Source of the DNA: Bacteroidota bacterium
GTDB taxonomy: Bacteria; Bacteroidota; Bacteroidia; Chitinophagales; Chitinophagaceae
Reading direction: 5' to 3'
DNA length: 64,000 bases
NCBI GenBank assembly: GCA_023424015.1
Contig: JAFAEM010000048.1
Location: 62,001 to 126,000 of the forward strand
Part shown: piece after piece, positions 16,022 through 24,468 of the stretch
Layout of the letters: every line of letters starts with the position of its first letter
Numbering within the stretch: the first letter of the stretch is position 1
Translations under genes and position numbers: made by a program
Notes under the pieces: model-generated
What the model saw: the letters and a program-made list of their open reading frames with translations, nothing else
What the model was told of the DNA's origin: nothing
Database searches by the model: none

Positions 16022-17473
16022 TTATGATTTAAGTTTTTCAAGTAATAATTCATTCGTTGCCCTTGGGTCTGCTTTGCCCTTCGATCGCTTCATTACTTCA
16101 CCTACAAACAGCGAGAGCAGACCTTTTTTACCTTTTTTATATTCCTTTACTTTCTCCGCATGTTTTTCCAGTACTTCATTGATGATCGGTTCCAGGCTAC
16201 CGGCATCTGACTGTTGGACGAGGTTAAGTTCCCTTGCCGCCTCCATTGGATCTTTTCCCGGATCATTCAAAAGGTGTGTAAACAGTTTTCCAGAGGCTAT
16301 CGTAAAGCTCACCGTACCATCGTCCACCAGTTGTACCAGGTGTGCAATTGTAGCGGGTGATAATGGAAACGATACGATATCTTTATTATTTTCATTCAAC
16401 CACGACTTTACAGGTCCGATCATCCAGTTTGAAGCCGCCTTGTAATTTTTTGTATTCGCCACCACCTGTTCGTAAAAGTCTGCCATTTCTTTTTCTTCCG
16501 ACAATACATATGCATCGTATTCCGGGAGTTGCCATACCGATGTATATTTTTTTACTCTTTCCTTTTGCAATGCGGGGATAGTTTTACGTATCGATTCGAT
16601 AAAACTTTCCTCCAGGTGAAAGGGAGTAAGGTCGGGGTCAGGGAAATAACGGTAATCATCTGCATCCTCCTTATCGCGTATAGCAAAAGTGGTTCCGGTA
16701 TTCGCATCAAAGCTCCGGGTCTGTTGTATGATGGTCGTACCGTCTTCGATTAATTTCATTAATCGTTTTGCTTCAAAATCAATGGCACGTTTTACATTTC
16801 TGATTGAGTTGAGGTTTTTTACCTCGACCCGGGTACCTAGTTTAGAATCGCCTTTTTTCCTGACAGAGATATTGGCGTCGCAGCGGAAACTCCCCTCTTC
16901 CATATTTCCGTCGCATACTTCCAGGTAACGCACCAGTTTACGCAACTCGGTAAGATAGTTCCAGGCCTCCTCGCTGCTTCTGATATCGGGTTCGCTTACG
17001 ATTTCGAGGAGCGGCGTACCCGCCCTGTTATAATCGATACAGGTATTGTACTCATCAACATCGTGCAGACTTTTCCCGGCATCCTCTTCTATATGTATCC
17101 TGTTGAGTCGGATCTGTTTTTCCTGGCCATCAACACGTATGGTGATATACCCGTTTTTACAAATTGGTGTGGTATGTTGAGATATCTGGTAACCTTTGGG
17201 AAGATCGGGATAGAAGTAATTCTTGCGCGCGAAATAGTTTCGCTTTTCAATTTCACAATGACAGGCCAGTCCCAATTTGATCGCATATTCGATAGCTTTT
17301 CGGTTCATCTTTGGCAGGCTGCCTGGATGACCGAGTGTGATCGGGCTTACCTGGGTATTGGGCGGGGAACCATAGGCGATGCTGTCACCGCAAAACAGCT
17401 TGCTTTCGGTGAGCAATTGCGCATGCACTTCAAGTCCTACCACTACTTCATATGAATCAAAAGGTTCGGTCAT
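16022..17473 (-). CDS. gatB: Asp/Glu-tRNA amidotransferase subunit B
   Basis: Subunit of GatCAB, which converts misacylated Glu-tRNA-Gln (and Asp-tRNA-Asn) to the cognate amide in organisms without a full set of direct synthetases. The 483-aa protein has the kinase-like N-terminal signature YEVVVGLEVHAQL, then LGHPGSLPKMN, DYNRAGTPLLEIV and DYRYFPDPDL, and ends with the YqeY-like tRNA-binding domain (LFVGEVMKRSKGKADP). The ATG at 17473 is preferred over one 12 bases upstream: the -7 box at 17483-17490 overlaps the upstream ATG, so only the downstream ATG is on the message. Confidence 0.96.
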   Translation of the reverse strand: MTEPFDSYEVVVGLEVHAQLLTESKLFCGDSIAYGSPPNTQVSPITLGHPGSLPKMNRKAIEYAIKLGLACHCEIEKRNYFARKNYFYPDLPKGYQISQHTTPICKNGYITIRVDGQEKQIRLNRIHIEEDAGKSLHDVDEYNTCIDYNRAGTPLLEIVSEPDIRSSEEAWNYLTELRKLVRYLEVCDGNMEEGSFRCDANISVRKKGDSKLGTRVEVKNLNSIRNVKRAIDFEAKRLMKLIEDGTTIIQQTRSFDANTGTTFAIRDKEDADDYRYFPDPDLTPFHLEESFIESIRKTIPALQKERVKKYTSVWQLPEYDAYVLSEEKEMADFYEQVVANTKNYKAASNWMIGPVKSWLNENNKDIVSFPLSPATIAHLVQLVDDGTVSFTIASGKLFTHLLNDPGKDPMEAARELNLVQQSDAGSLEPIINEVLEKHAEKVKEYKKGKKGLLSLFVGEVMKRSKGKADPRATNELLLEKLKS

Positions 17474-17482
17474 CTGTAACTG

Positions 17483-17490
17483 CAAAAGTA
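17483..17490 (-). promoter_or_regulatory. -7 promoter box of gatB
   Basis: Minus strand TACTTTTG, a full consensus match 10 bases from the ATG at 17473. It leaves a leader of only a few bases and decides the start codon. Confidence 0.55.
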
Positions 17491-17522
17491 AGCCGCAAAC
17501 CTCGAAAGGGGCTTAGAGATTT

Positions 17523-17564
17523 CCTAAAAATATAAGAGGCCGGACCTTTGAGATCCAGCCTCTT
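17523..17564 (-). terminator. Intrinsic terminator of the PDZ-protein gene
   Basis: Minus strand stem AAGAGGC/GCCTCTT (17534-17540 with 17558-17564), with a further GGA/TCC pairing inside, followed by ATATTTTTAGG. It lies 25 bases after the stop codon of the gene at 17589-18608. Confidence 0.75.
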
Positions 17565-17588
17565 AAATATATCGATAACCATTATCGC

Positions 17589-18608
17589 CTAGAGATCGGC
17601 AGTCTTCAGTTTACGGGGGATTTTCACTTCCACTGTTTCAGACTTTCCTTTTCTCAACAGTTTCACTTTTACAGAGGATTTTTCTTTGTTTTCACGCATC
17701 AGTTTTACAATATCATCTGCGCTACTCACTGTCTTACCGTCCACTTCCGTAATTACATCGTCTTCTTTGATACCAGCTTTAGCCGCATTTCCATCCTCAT
17801 CCACATCGATCACATTTACGCCTTTTCCATCTTCAGTGTCCTGCACAGATACACCTAATTTAGGTCCGCTACCAGACCAGCTCCAGTTTTGTCCCGCACG
17901 TGGTATTGCACGGATACTGGGTGCAAGGCGTTCAAGGTTCATGTCAAAACTCTGTCCGGGTGAAAAACTATAAGCTGAAACGCCTTTCCATTTGTCCAGT
18001 TCAGCCGTTAATTTCTGTTCCTTTTTATCACGCAGTATAGTGATAGATACCTTATCACCTGGCTTATGCTCTTTTATTTCTTTAGAAAGATCGTTGGGTG
18101 TTTCAATCTTGCGATCATTAATGGTTTTAATGATATCGCCTTTTTTCAAACCCGCTTTCTCGGCCGCACTTCCCTCAGTTACTGATTCTACCTCAGCACC
18201 TTTATCAGCCTGGCTGGTTGTAACGCCGAGCATAGCCCTGTTTTCGCTAACGCTGAATAGATTGTCGTTGAAATTATACATCCTCAACTGGTCGTCAAGT
18301 GCTCTAAAGGAACCAGCCATACCATCGCCACCAAAAGCCCAAACGTCTTTTATCTTATGACGACGCACCGTTACATCACCATCTTTATCTTTTTCATTTA
18401 CTTCCTTACCATTCACAATAACCTTGTCGCCTGTTACTTCGATCACCACCTTTTGGTCTTTACCACCCTTACGGGTAATGATGATCTGCTCAGCTTCTTT
18501 TTTCTCTTTTACTTCTTTGTCTTTTTCATCCTGCGCCTTCAGCGATACCGGAACCACAAATGCAGTGGCCAGGAATAGAAAAGAGAGTGTTTTAACAAGT
18601 TGTTTCAT
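17589..18608 (-). CDS. Exported protein with two PDZ domains and no protease domain
   Basis: A 339-aa periplasmic protein. Residues 1-25 are a signal peptide. A Lys/Glu-rich stretch follows (EKDKEVKEKKEAEQ), then a small beta region, PDZ 1 at ~120-205 (RAMLGVTTS, GSAAEKAGLKKGDIIKTIN) and PDZ 2 at ~245-335 (PKLGVSVQD, AAKAGIKEDDVITEVDGK). No HtrA-type catalytic triad precedes the PDZ domains, so it probably binds exposed C-termini or acts as an adaptor. Bacteroidota carry many such PDZ-only exported proteins. It is flanked by its own promoter box (18652-18659) and terminator, so it is monocistronic. Confidence 0.88.
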   Translation of the reverse strand: MKQLVKTLSFLFLATAFVVPVSLKAQDEKDKEVKEKKEAEQIIITRKGGKDQKVVIEVTGDKVIVNGKEVNEKDKDGDVTVRRHKIKDVWAFGGDGMAGSFRALDDQLRMYNFNDNLFSVSENRAMLGVTTSQADKGAEVESVTEGSAAEKAGLKKGDIIKTINDRKIETPNDLSKEIKEHKPGDKVSITILRDKKEQKLTAELDKWKGVSAYSFSPGQSFDMNLERLAPSIRAIPRAGQNWSWSGSGPKLGVSVQDTEDGKGVNVIDVDEDGNAAKAGIKEDDVITEVDGKTVSSADDIVKLMRENKEKSSVKVKLLRKGKSETVEVKIPRKLKTADL

Positions 18609-18651
18609 GCTGTTTTTGTTTTATAATTTAACTACGTTGAATTTCGTAGAT

Positions 18652-18659
18652 CAAATATA
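18652..18659 (-). promoter_or_regulatory. -7 promoter box of the PDZ-protein gene
   Basis: Minus strand TATATTTG, a full consensus match, giving a leader of about 40 bases. Confidence 0.55.
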
Positions 18660-18752
18660 AGGACAAATCCGAAAATACGAAGCATTTCGGAAATGTTAAA
18701 TAGTAAATGGTTGATTTTGGGGATGAGCGGGGGGGTAGTAGTCGATAGTCTG

Positions 18753-18772
18753 GACCCGATAGCTATCGGGTC
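18753..18772. repeat. Perfect 20-bp palindrome
   Basis: Ten bases GACCCGATAG followed at once by their reverse complement, with no loop. It lies 25 bp left of the heptamer array at 18798 and is followed by another CGGG. It could be a protein-binding site or part of the repeat element. It has no U-run, so it is not a terminator. Confidence 0.6.
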
Positions 18773-18797
18773 GGGAGTCTGGAGCCTGCGAGTTGCC

Positions 18798-18846
18798 CGA
18801 TGCTGGATATTGGATACTCGATGCTGGATATTGGATGCTCGATGCT
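18798..18846. repeat. Heptamer array (C/G)GATRYT, seven units
   Basis: Seven tandem 7-bp units with a higher-order pattern CGATGCT-GGATATT-GGATRCT repeated, so the array seems to have grown in blocks of three. Member of the family at 1972, 5137 and 50055. It sits in the 494-bp gap between the PDZ gene and alaS. Confidence 0.8.
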
Positions 18847-18983
18847 GGATGGCGCGATATCATTGGTAAAGAAAATGCTTAAATAGTAAATTTACTAAGG
18901 GTTTTTCGCTGTTGAAATAGGTGGAAATCTGCAAATAAATCAGCATTTTTGACATCGTCACCAACCGAACTGCTTTTCATTGT

Positions 18984-19109
18984 ATGATGAAAATTCTCTC
19001 CATCACCTGTATTGTACTATGTGCAATCGTTATTGTATATGTTTTGGTAATATATATTGAGACTCGCAACTACAAATCTCCCGGAAAGCGTAACAAGACT
19101 CCTTACTGA
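18984..19109 (+). CDS. Possible small single-helix membrane protein (41 aa)
   Basis: The frame codes for 41 residues beginning MMKILSITC with a hydrophobic helix of ~22 residues (ITCIVLCAIVIVYVLVIYI) and a basic tail NYKSPGKRNKTPY. That charge pattern suits an inner-membrane microprotein with its tail in the cytoplasm. The stop codon lies 7 bases inside the 3' end of alaS on the other strand. No clear ribosome-binding site or perfect promoter box is visible (a CATTTTTG at about 18943 is close to the -7 consensus). It may be chance. Confidence 0.4.
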   Translation: MMKILSITCIVLCAIVIVYVLVIYIETRNYKSPGKRNKTPY

Positions 19110-21736
19110 TCCAATAATTTCCTCACCGTTTCCAGCACCTGTTTCAATCCTCCGGCATCCTGTCCGCCGGCCGTCGCCAGGGTTTTCTGTCCCCCACCGC
19201 CGCCTTTGATCAGCAGGGCAACCTGCTCCTTAATGATTTTTCCCGCATCGAGGTTTCTGGCTGCAGCCACAGTTTCTGACATGCCGATGGCCACAAAGGG
19301 CTTTCCGCCAATATTGGCACCCAGTACCGCAACATAGTCGCGTAGATTATTTTTCAGATCAAAACAGATCTTCTTCAACGCGTCGGGGTTATCTACTTCA
19401 ATAATATCACCAATAAAGTTGACACCATTGATGATCTCGTCCTTTTGCAGGAGTTCATTGCGAATGCCCACCAGCTGACGGGCTTCCATTCTTTCAATTT
19501 TCTTTTCCAGGGCTGCTTTATCTTCCAGAAGTTTCTCAAGCGCCTTTAAAGGATCTTTGGCCTTTAAGACTTCTGTCACCTGCCTGAACTGTCCTACTTT
19601 ATCGGCAATAAATTGAATGGCTGACGGGCCGGTCAGGGCTTCCATCCTCCGCACACCCGCCGCCACAGCGGATTCCGAAACGATGGTAAACAGACCTATC
19701 ATGCCGGTATGGCCCACATGGGTGCCGCCGCATAATTCGATGGAATATTCAGGGTCGATGATCACTACCCGGACGGTGTCAGCGTATTTTTCGCCAAACA
19801 AAGCCATCGCACCCATCTGCAGGGCTTGCTCTTTGGGCAACTCCTTTGTCACTACCTGTATATTGGCCCTGATCTTCTCATTGACCAGGACTTCAACGCG
19901 GCGCAGTTCCTCATCGGTCATTTTGGAGAAATGGGAAAAGTCGAAACGTAAAATATCGGGCGATACCAGCGATCCTTTTTGGGTAACGTGTTTGCCCAGC
20001 ACTTCGCGCAGGGCCGCATGCAATAAATGCGTTGCTGTATGATTGTACATCGTGCGCAGGCGTATGTCCAGGTTCACCGAAGCCGTAACAGGCAAACTAA
20101 TATCAGATGGTAACTTGTCCGTGAAATGTATGATCAGGTCATTCTCCTTCCTGGTATCCGTCACTGCGATTTTTTCATCACCAAATTGCAAATAACCTTT
20201 ATCTCCTACCTGGCCGCCGCTTTCGGCATAAAAAGGTGTGGTCTCCAGGACCAGTTGATACTGCTCTTTTGATTTTGACTTCACCTTCCTGTATTTCACC
20301 ACCTGGGTTTCCACAAGCAGATCATGGTAACCAACAAAATTGGTTCTTTCGGACTTATTCACATCGACCCAGTCTTCGGTATCAATGGCAGTTGCGGCGC
20401 GTGAGCGGTCTTTCTGCTTCTTCATCTCAGCCTCAAAACCTGCTTCATCGATAACAAGATTATTCTCGGTTGCTATCAATCGGGTAAGGTCAACCGGAAA
20501 ACCATAAGTATCATAAAGCTCAAATACATCGCGGCCGCTGAGGGTGACAGTACTGGCTGCTTTGTTGTCGTCCACCAGGTCTTCGATGCGCTTCAATCCC
20601 TTGTCAAGTGTTCTTAGAAATGATTCTTCCTCTTCCCTCACTACCCTGTTTACAAATTCGGCCTGCTGGTACAGTTCCGGGAAGACATATTTGAACTGTA
20701 ATGCGATCTCAGGTACCAGCTGGTGAAGCAGGGGTTGTTTATAATCCAGATAGGAGTAGTAGTACCTGACGGCGCGACGAAGAATTCTTCTGATCACATA
20801 TCCTGCTCCTGTATTGGATGGCAGCTGTCCGTCGGCAATAGTGAAACTGATCGCCCGTATATGGTCAGCGATAACGCGAAACGCTATCGCCTGCTTATCT
20901 TCACCTATGCTGGTATCATATTTTTTTCCGGTTATTTTTTCTGTAGCAGCAATTGTTCCCGAGAAAACATCGGTGTCATAGTTGGAAGTCTTTCCCTGCA
21001 ACACCCTCACCAGGCGTTCAAACCCCATCCCTGTATCGACATGTTTAGCGGGTAGCTGTTCCAGGCTTCCATCCTTTTTGCGATTAAACTGGATAAACAC
21101 ATTATTCCATATTTCAATCACCTGGGGATGATCAGCGTTGACCAGGGTGCGGCCATCAACTGAATTTCTTTCGTGTTCATCGCGGCAGTCGACATGGATC
21201 TCGGTGCAGGGACCGCAGGGTCCTGTATCACCCATCTCCCAGAAATTATCTTTTTTGTTACCCGGAAGTATCCTGTCTTCTGAAATAAACTTCTTCCATT
21301 CATCATAGGCTTCCTGATCTTTTGGCAAGCCTTCCCTGCTATCACCTTCAAAAATGGTAACGTATAATCTTTCCTTATCGATCTTATAAACTTCGGTCAG
21401 CAGTTCCCAGCTCCAGGCGATGGCTTCTTTTTTAAAGTAATCACCAAATGACCAGTTGCCCAGCATTTCAAACATCGTATGGTGATAGGTATCGACGCCA
21501 ACTTCTTCCAGGTCGTTATGCTTACCACTGACGCGCAGGCATTTTTGGGTGTCCGCGACACGGGGATATGGCGATTTCTTATTGCCGAGAAAATAGTCCT
21601 TGAACTGGTTCATGCCCGCATTGGTGAACATGAGGGTAGGGTCGTTCTTGACCACGATAGGAGCCGAGGGTACTATTTCGTGGGCTTTTGATTTAAAAAA
21701 ATCCAGGAATTCTTGTCGTATTTCGCTTGCGGTCAT
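19103..21736 (-). CDS. alaS: Alanine--tRNA ligase
   Basis: Class II synthetase charging tRNA-Ala, with a built-in editing domain for mischarged Ser and Gly. The 877-aa protein has all parts: the aminoacylation core (PTLMFTNAGMNQFKDYFLG, HHTMFEMLGNWSFGDYF), a tRNA-recognition region, the editing domain with HTATHLLHAAL and the zinc/catalytic CGGTHVGHTG, and the C-terminal C-Ala domain ending in the GGGGGQ...AGGQDAGGL glycine-rich block. Three in-frame ATGs lie at the start; the third (21736) begins MTASEIRQEFLDFF as in homologues. Full -7 box at 21890-21897. Confidence 0.96.
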   Translation of the reverse strand: MTASEIRQEFLDFFKSKAHEIVPSAPIVVKNDPTLMFTNAGMNQFKDYFLGNKKSPYPRVADTQKCLRVSGKHNDLEEVGVDTYHHTMFEMLGNWSFGDYFKKEAIAWSWELLTEVYKIDKERLYVTIFEGDSREGLPKDQEAYDEWKKFISEDRILPGNKKDNFWEMGDTGPCGPCTEIHVDCRDEHERNSVDGRTLVNADHPQVIEIWNNVFIQFNRKKDGSLEQLPAKHVDTGMGFERLVRVLQGKTSNYDTDVFSGTIAATEKITGKKYDTSIGEDKQAIAFRVIADHIRAISFTIADGQLPSNTGAGYVIRRILRRAVRYYYSYLDYKQPLLHQLVPEIALQFKYVFPELYQQAEFVNRVVREEEESFLRTLDKGLKRIEDLVDDNKAASTVTLSGRDVFELYDTYGFPVDLTRLIATENNLVIDEAGFEAEMKKQKDRSRAATAIDTEDWVDVNKSERTNFVGYHDLLVETQVVKYRKVKSKSKEQYQLVLETTPFYAESGGQVGDKGYLQFGDEKIAVTDTRKENDLIIHFTDKLPSDISLPVTASVNLDIRLRTMYNHTATHLLHAALREVLGKHVTQKGSLVSPDILRFDFSHFSKMTDEELRRVEVLVNEKIRANIQVVTKELPKEQALQMGAMALFGEKYADTVRVVIIDPEYSIELCGGTHVGHTGMIGLFTIVSESAVAAGVRRMEALTGPSAIQFIADKVGQFRQVTEVLKAKDPLKALEKLLEDKAALEKKIERMEARQLVGIRNELLQKDEIINGVNFIGDIIEVDNPDALKKICFDLKNNLRDYVAVLGANIGGKPFVAIGMSETVAAARNLDAGKIIKEQVALLIKGGGGGQKTLATAGGQDAGGLKQVLETVRKLLDQ

Positions 21737-21889
21737 TTTTATCATTATTTTCATCTATGACAGGCTTTTTCCCGGACATGCTTCAAAGCCGTTGAATTGG
21801 GTTGATTTTTGCTGTCTAACGCCCTATATTTGTCAATATTGAAAATTTACAAATAAAGGTCTCTGCCATCCATCGCAGTGGCTGGTGGG

Positions 21890-21897
21890 CAAAGGTA
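21890..21897 (-). promoter_or_regulatory. -7 promoter box of alaS
   Basis: Minus strand TACCTTTG, identical to the serS box, about 150 bases upstream of the alaS start. It implies an unusually long leader for this genome, though a nearer, weaker promoter is possible. Confidence 0.45.
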
Positions 21898-21952
21898 AAA
21901 GTTTCGATGTTTATTTGTACGCTGCGAAAACCAGGTTAACGGCTGGTTTACT

Positions 21953-22924
21953 ATGAAAAAAATTAAATATTACTACAATACCAATACGCTGCGCTATGAA
22001 AAGCTGGAAACACCCCTGCGTGTAAAACTCCTGCGCGTTTTTGGTTTTGTGGCTGCCGCCCTCGTTACTGCAGCATTGATCTCCTACTTTGCCTTCCAGT
22101 TTATCGGTTCACCCAACGAAAAATTACTAAGCCTGCAAAATGAGCGTCTTCGCGATCGTTACGCAGATCTTGCTGAAAAAGCAAAACAGCTGGACAAACA
22201 GATGTCCGAACTCGAAAAAAGAGACAATAGTGTGTACCGCGCCATATTTGAAGCCAATCCTATTCCGGACAGCGCGAGGGCCAAGGAGATCGAAGCCGAA
22301 AAAGAACTCGCAACCATTGAGGGAATGGCAAATAACCAGCTCCTCGGATCCATAACACAAACACTGTCGAGGCTGACAAGCCGGGTAAAAGTGCAGGCCA
22401 GATCCTACGAACAGATCGACAACCTGATCAAAAACAAGGAACTCCTTTTATCGCATACACCCGCCATACAACCTGTGAGTAATAAAGACCTGAACAGGAT
22501 CGCGTCAGGATTTGGTTACCGTATAGATCCCGTTTATAAAACCGTGAAGATGCACGCAGGCCTCGATTTTGCCGCACCCCAGGGAACACCGATCTATGCC
22601 ACCGCAAATGGTACTGTTACAACAGCAGGAAACAAGGGTAACGGCTACGGCAATCACGTGATCATTAATCATGGATATGGCTATCAAACACTATACGGCC
22701 ACATGGTTAAAGTAAAATCGCGTCCGGGGCAGAAAGTAAGCCGTGGTGAGATCATAGGATGGGTGGGAAGTACGGGGAAATCAACCGGCCCGCATTGTCA
22801 CTATGAAGTGCACAAGAATGGAAACAAGATCGACCCAGTATATTTTTTCTATAATGATCTCACCCCTGAACAGTTTGATCGCCTGTTAAAACAGGCAGCC
22901 GCTTCTAATCAGAGTTTTGATTAG
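21953..22924 (+). CDS. Membrane-anchored M23 (LytM-type) peptidase
   Basis: A 323-aa protein anchored by one membrane helix at ~29-50, with a charged coiled coil (~58-112, NERLRDRYADLAEKAKQL) and a C-terminal LytM domain at ~180-310. The zinc ligands are intact: HAGLDF, GPHCHYEV, and the GYGYQTLYGHM block between. It should cleave peptidoglycan cross-bridges in the periplasm. The coiled coil plus LytM layout recalls the NlpD/EnvC proteins and the Bacteroidota M23 proteins next to alaS, which are often found beside a MerR regulator, as here (23227). Divergent from alaS. Confidence 0.92.
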   Translation: MKKIKYYYNTNTLRYEKLETPLRVKLLRVFGFVAAALVTAALISYFAFQFIGSPNEKLLSLQNERLRDRYADLAEKAKQLDKQMSELEKRDNSVYRAIFEANPIPDSARAKEIEAEKELATIEGMANNQLLGSITQTLSRLTSRVKVQARSYEQIDNLIKNKELLLSHTPAIQPVSNKDLNRIASGFGYRIDPVYKTVKMHAGLDFAAPQGTPIYATANGTVTTAGNKGNGYGNHVIINHGYGYQTLYGHMVKVKSRPGQKVSRGEIIGWVGSTGKSTGPHCHYEVHKNGNKIDPVYFFYNDLTPEQFDRLLKQAAASNQSFD

Positions 22925-22945
22925 CAGGTTTTTCAGAGAAATATA

Positions 22946-23151
22946 TCAGTGTAATCTGTGGCCACCTTGCATGACATTCGTGCAATGCGTGGCAACCCAA
23001 TCCGTGTAATCTGTGTAATCTGTGGCTCCATTCGTGCGATTCGTGCAATTCGTGGCAACAACCCATTCCGTGCAAATCCGTGTAATCCGTGGCTCCCCTT
23101 TCGTGTCATTCGTGCAATTCGTGGCAACCTCATCCGTGTAATTCGTGGCTA
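22946..23151. repeat. Alternating TTCGTG / ATCCGTG repeat array
   Basis: About 205 bp made of two motif types. One is ATTCGTGCAATTCGTGGCAAC (with ATTCGTGYNATTCGTG starts). The other is ATCCGTGTAATCYGTGGCTCC. They alternate four or five times and differ from one another by a few bases. The array occupies most of the gap between the M23 gene and the MerR gene. Because the units are similar, both strands contain open frames across it; these are by-products. A decayed piece may lie at 37622-37690. Confidence 0.8.
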
Positions 23152-23207
23152 ACTCTCGTATTTTTCCACAGTTGGTATAACCTTTGCGGTGCTGCATACA
23201 AGCTTTG

Positions 23208-23215
23208 TATCTTTG
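23208..23215 (+). promoter_or_regulatory. Promoter of the MerR-family gene
   Basis: -7 box TATCTTTG, a full match, with a candidate -33 TTTG at 23182-23185, 22 bases upstream, which is the spacing described for Bacteroidota. Leader ~8 bases to the ATG at 23227. Confidence 0.65.
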
Positions 23216-23226
23216 TGCATACGGTT

Positions 23227-23772
23227 ATGGATAAGCCTTTCAGACAAATAACTTTCGACTTTGGACCCGTGGTATCGGAAAAAGAAGACTCCGTTACTGA
23301 ACCCGTGTTGGAAGAAGAGGTTGAAGTGAAGGTTGAAACCGCTCCTGCACCGATACCTGTTGAGATTCATAAAAAACAGGGTTCTACCCGGGGTCGCCGG
23401 TCTCTGAAAGATATCGGGATCAACGCTGACCTGATTGAAATACCTGCAGACGAAATTCTGTTTCAAAAACAGTATTATTCGATCGGTGAAGTGGCTTCGA
23501 TGTTCAAGGAAAATCAGTCGCTGATCCGTTACTGGGAAACAGAGTTTGATATCCTTCAGCCTCGTAAGAACCGCAAGGGCGACCGCTTCTTCCGCCCTGT
23601 TGACATAAAAAACCTGGTACTGATCTACGACCTGCTCAGGCGGCGCAAATTCACCATCGAAGGCGCAAAGGAATACCTGAAAATGAATAAAAAGGCCGAA
23701 GAAAAATTCGACATGATCCAGTCGCTGGAAAAGATCAAATCCTTTTTGCTGGAATTGAAAGCAGGTATTTAG
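23227..23772 (+). CDS. MerR-family transcriptional regulator
   Basis: A 181-aa regulator. Residues ~79-150 form the winged helix-turn-helix of the MerR family (YYSIGEVASMFKENQSLIRYWETEFDILQPRKNRKGDRFFRP), where the typical opening is Y-S-I-G-E-V-A. The first ~75 residues are acidic and disordered (EEEVEVKVE, APAPIPVE). The usual C-terminal effector domain is absent, only a short helix remains (KIKSFLLELKAG), so no ligand can be inferred. Bacteroidota keep this gene near alaS and an M23 peptidase. The start at 23227 is fixed by the promoter at 23208-23215; the frame continues upstream into the repeat array without meaning. Confidence 0.9.
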   Translation: MDKPFRQITFDFGPVVSEKEDSVTEPVLEEEVEVKVETAPAPIPVEIHKKQGSTRGRRSLKDIGINADLIEIPADEILFQKQYYSIGEVASMFKENQSLIRYWETEFDILQPRKNRKGDRFFRPVDIKNLVLIYDLLRRRKFTIEGAKEYLKMNKKAEEKFDMIQSLEKIKSFLLELKAGI

Positions 23773-23902
23773 GGATTATTTACATCCCCGGTAACCCGCC
23801 AGTGTTTGACAGCCTGATTTTTTCATATTTACTTTGCAACTATAATATCCGGCCGCTCATCTATGTGAGAGCCACTAATTACTACAAATTATAATAGATA
23901 GC

Positions 23903-24412
23903 ATGAAGAAACCCTTGTTTTTAATCCTGTTTGCCCTTATCACCGTTGTAAGCTTTTCCCAGACACAATATGAGGTGATCCAGGAAAATGGCGGACAAAA
24001 GATACTCAAAGGAATCCTTTCAAAGGACCTGATCACTAAGGACCCCGATTTTAAATGGTATACCCAAAACCTCAAACCCTACCCCGCAGAAAAGGAAACT
24101 GCCATTAAATTCTCCAAACAAAAAGACAGTATCCAGCTGATCGTATTCCTGGGTACCTGGTGCGAAGACTCGCATGTAATCATTCCAAAACTATTCCCTT
24201 TCCTCGATGCAGCAGGTTTTCCCAATGAACGCCTGACGGTGGTAGGCGTTGACCGCAATAAAAAAACCATCAGTCACCTGAGTGATGCATTCAATGTAAC
24301 AAACGTACCCACTGTTATCGTGATGAAGGAAGGAAAAGAGTTAGGACGTGTGGTGGAATATGGACGGACAGGGATGGTGGAAAACGAGATCACAGAAATT
24401 GCCACGAAGTAA
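23903..24412 (+). CDS. Exported thioredoxin-fold protein lacking the second redox Cys
   Basis: A 169-aa periplasmic protein with a signal peptide (ends SFSQ at ~20). The thioredoxin fold spans ~70-165: the strand IQLIVFLGTWCEDSH and the cis-proline region TNVPTVIVMKEGKE (near residue 136) are clear. The active-site motif is WCEDSH, Cys87 with Ser90 where a dithiol enzyme has its second Cys, so it cannot form an internal disulfide. It could use a monothiol mechanism or bind partners. Monocistronic, with no functional neighbour. Confidence 0.85.
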   Translation: MKKPLFLILFALITVVSFSQTQYEVIQENGGQKILKGILSKDLITKDPDFKWYTQNLKPYPAEKETAIKFSKQKDSIQLIVFLGTWCEDSHVIIPKLFPFLDAAGFPNERLTVVGVDRNKKTISHLSDAFNVTNVPTVIVMKEGKELGRVVEYGRTGMVENEITEIATK

Positions 24413-24468
24413 TCACCCGAATTGTTCGGATTGGTTTCATATGTTTAGTATCTAAAAGGTAAATAGCA

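Noticed and set aside
22946..23151. CRISPR-like array
   Set aside because: Units vary and alternate between two motifs; there are no constant repeats, no unique spacers of equal length and no cas genes. Open frames on both strands are by-products of the repeat.
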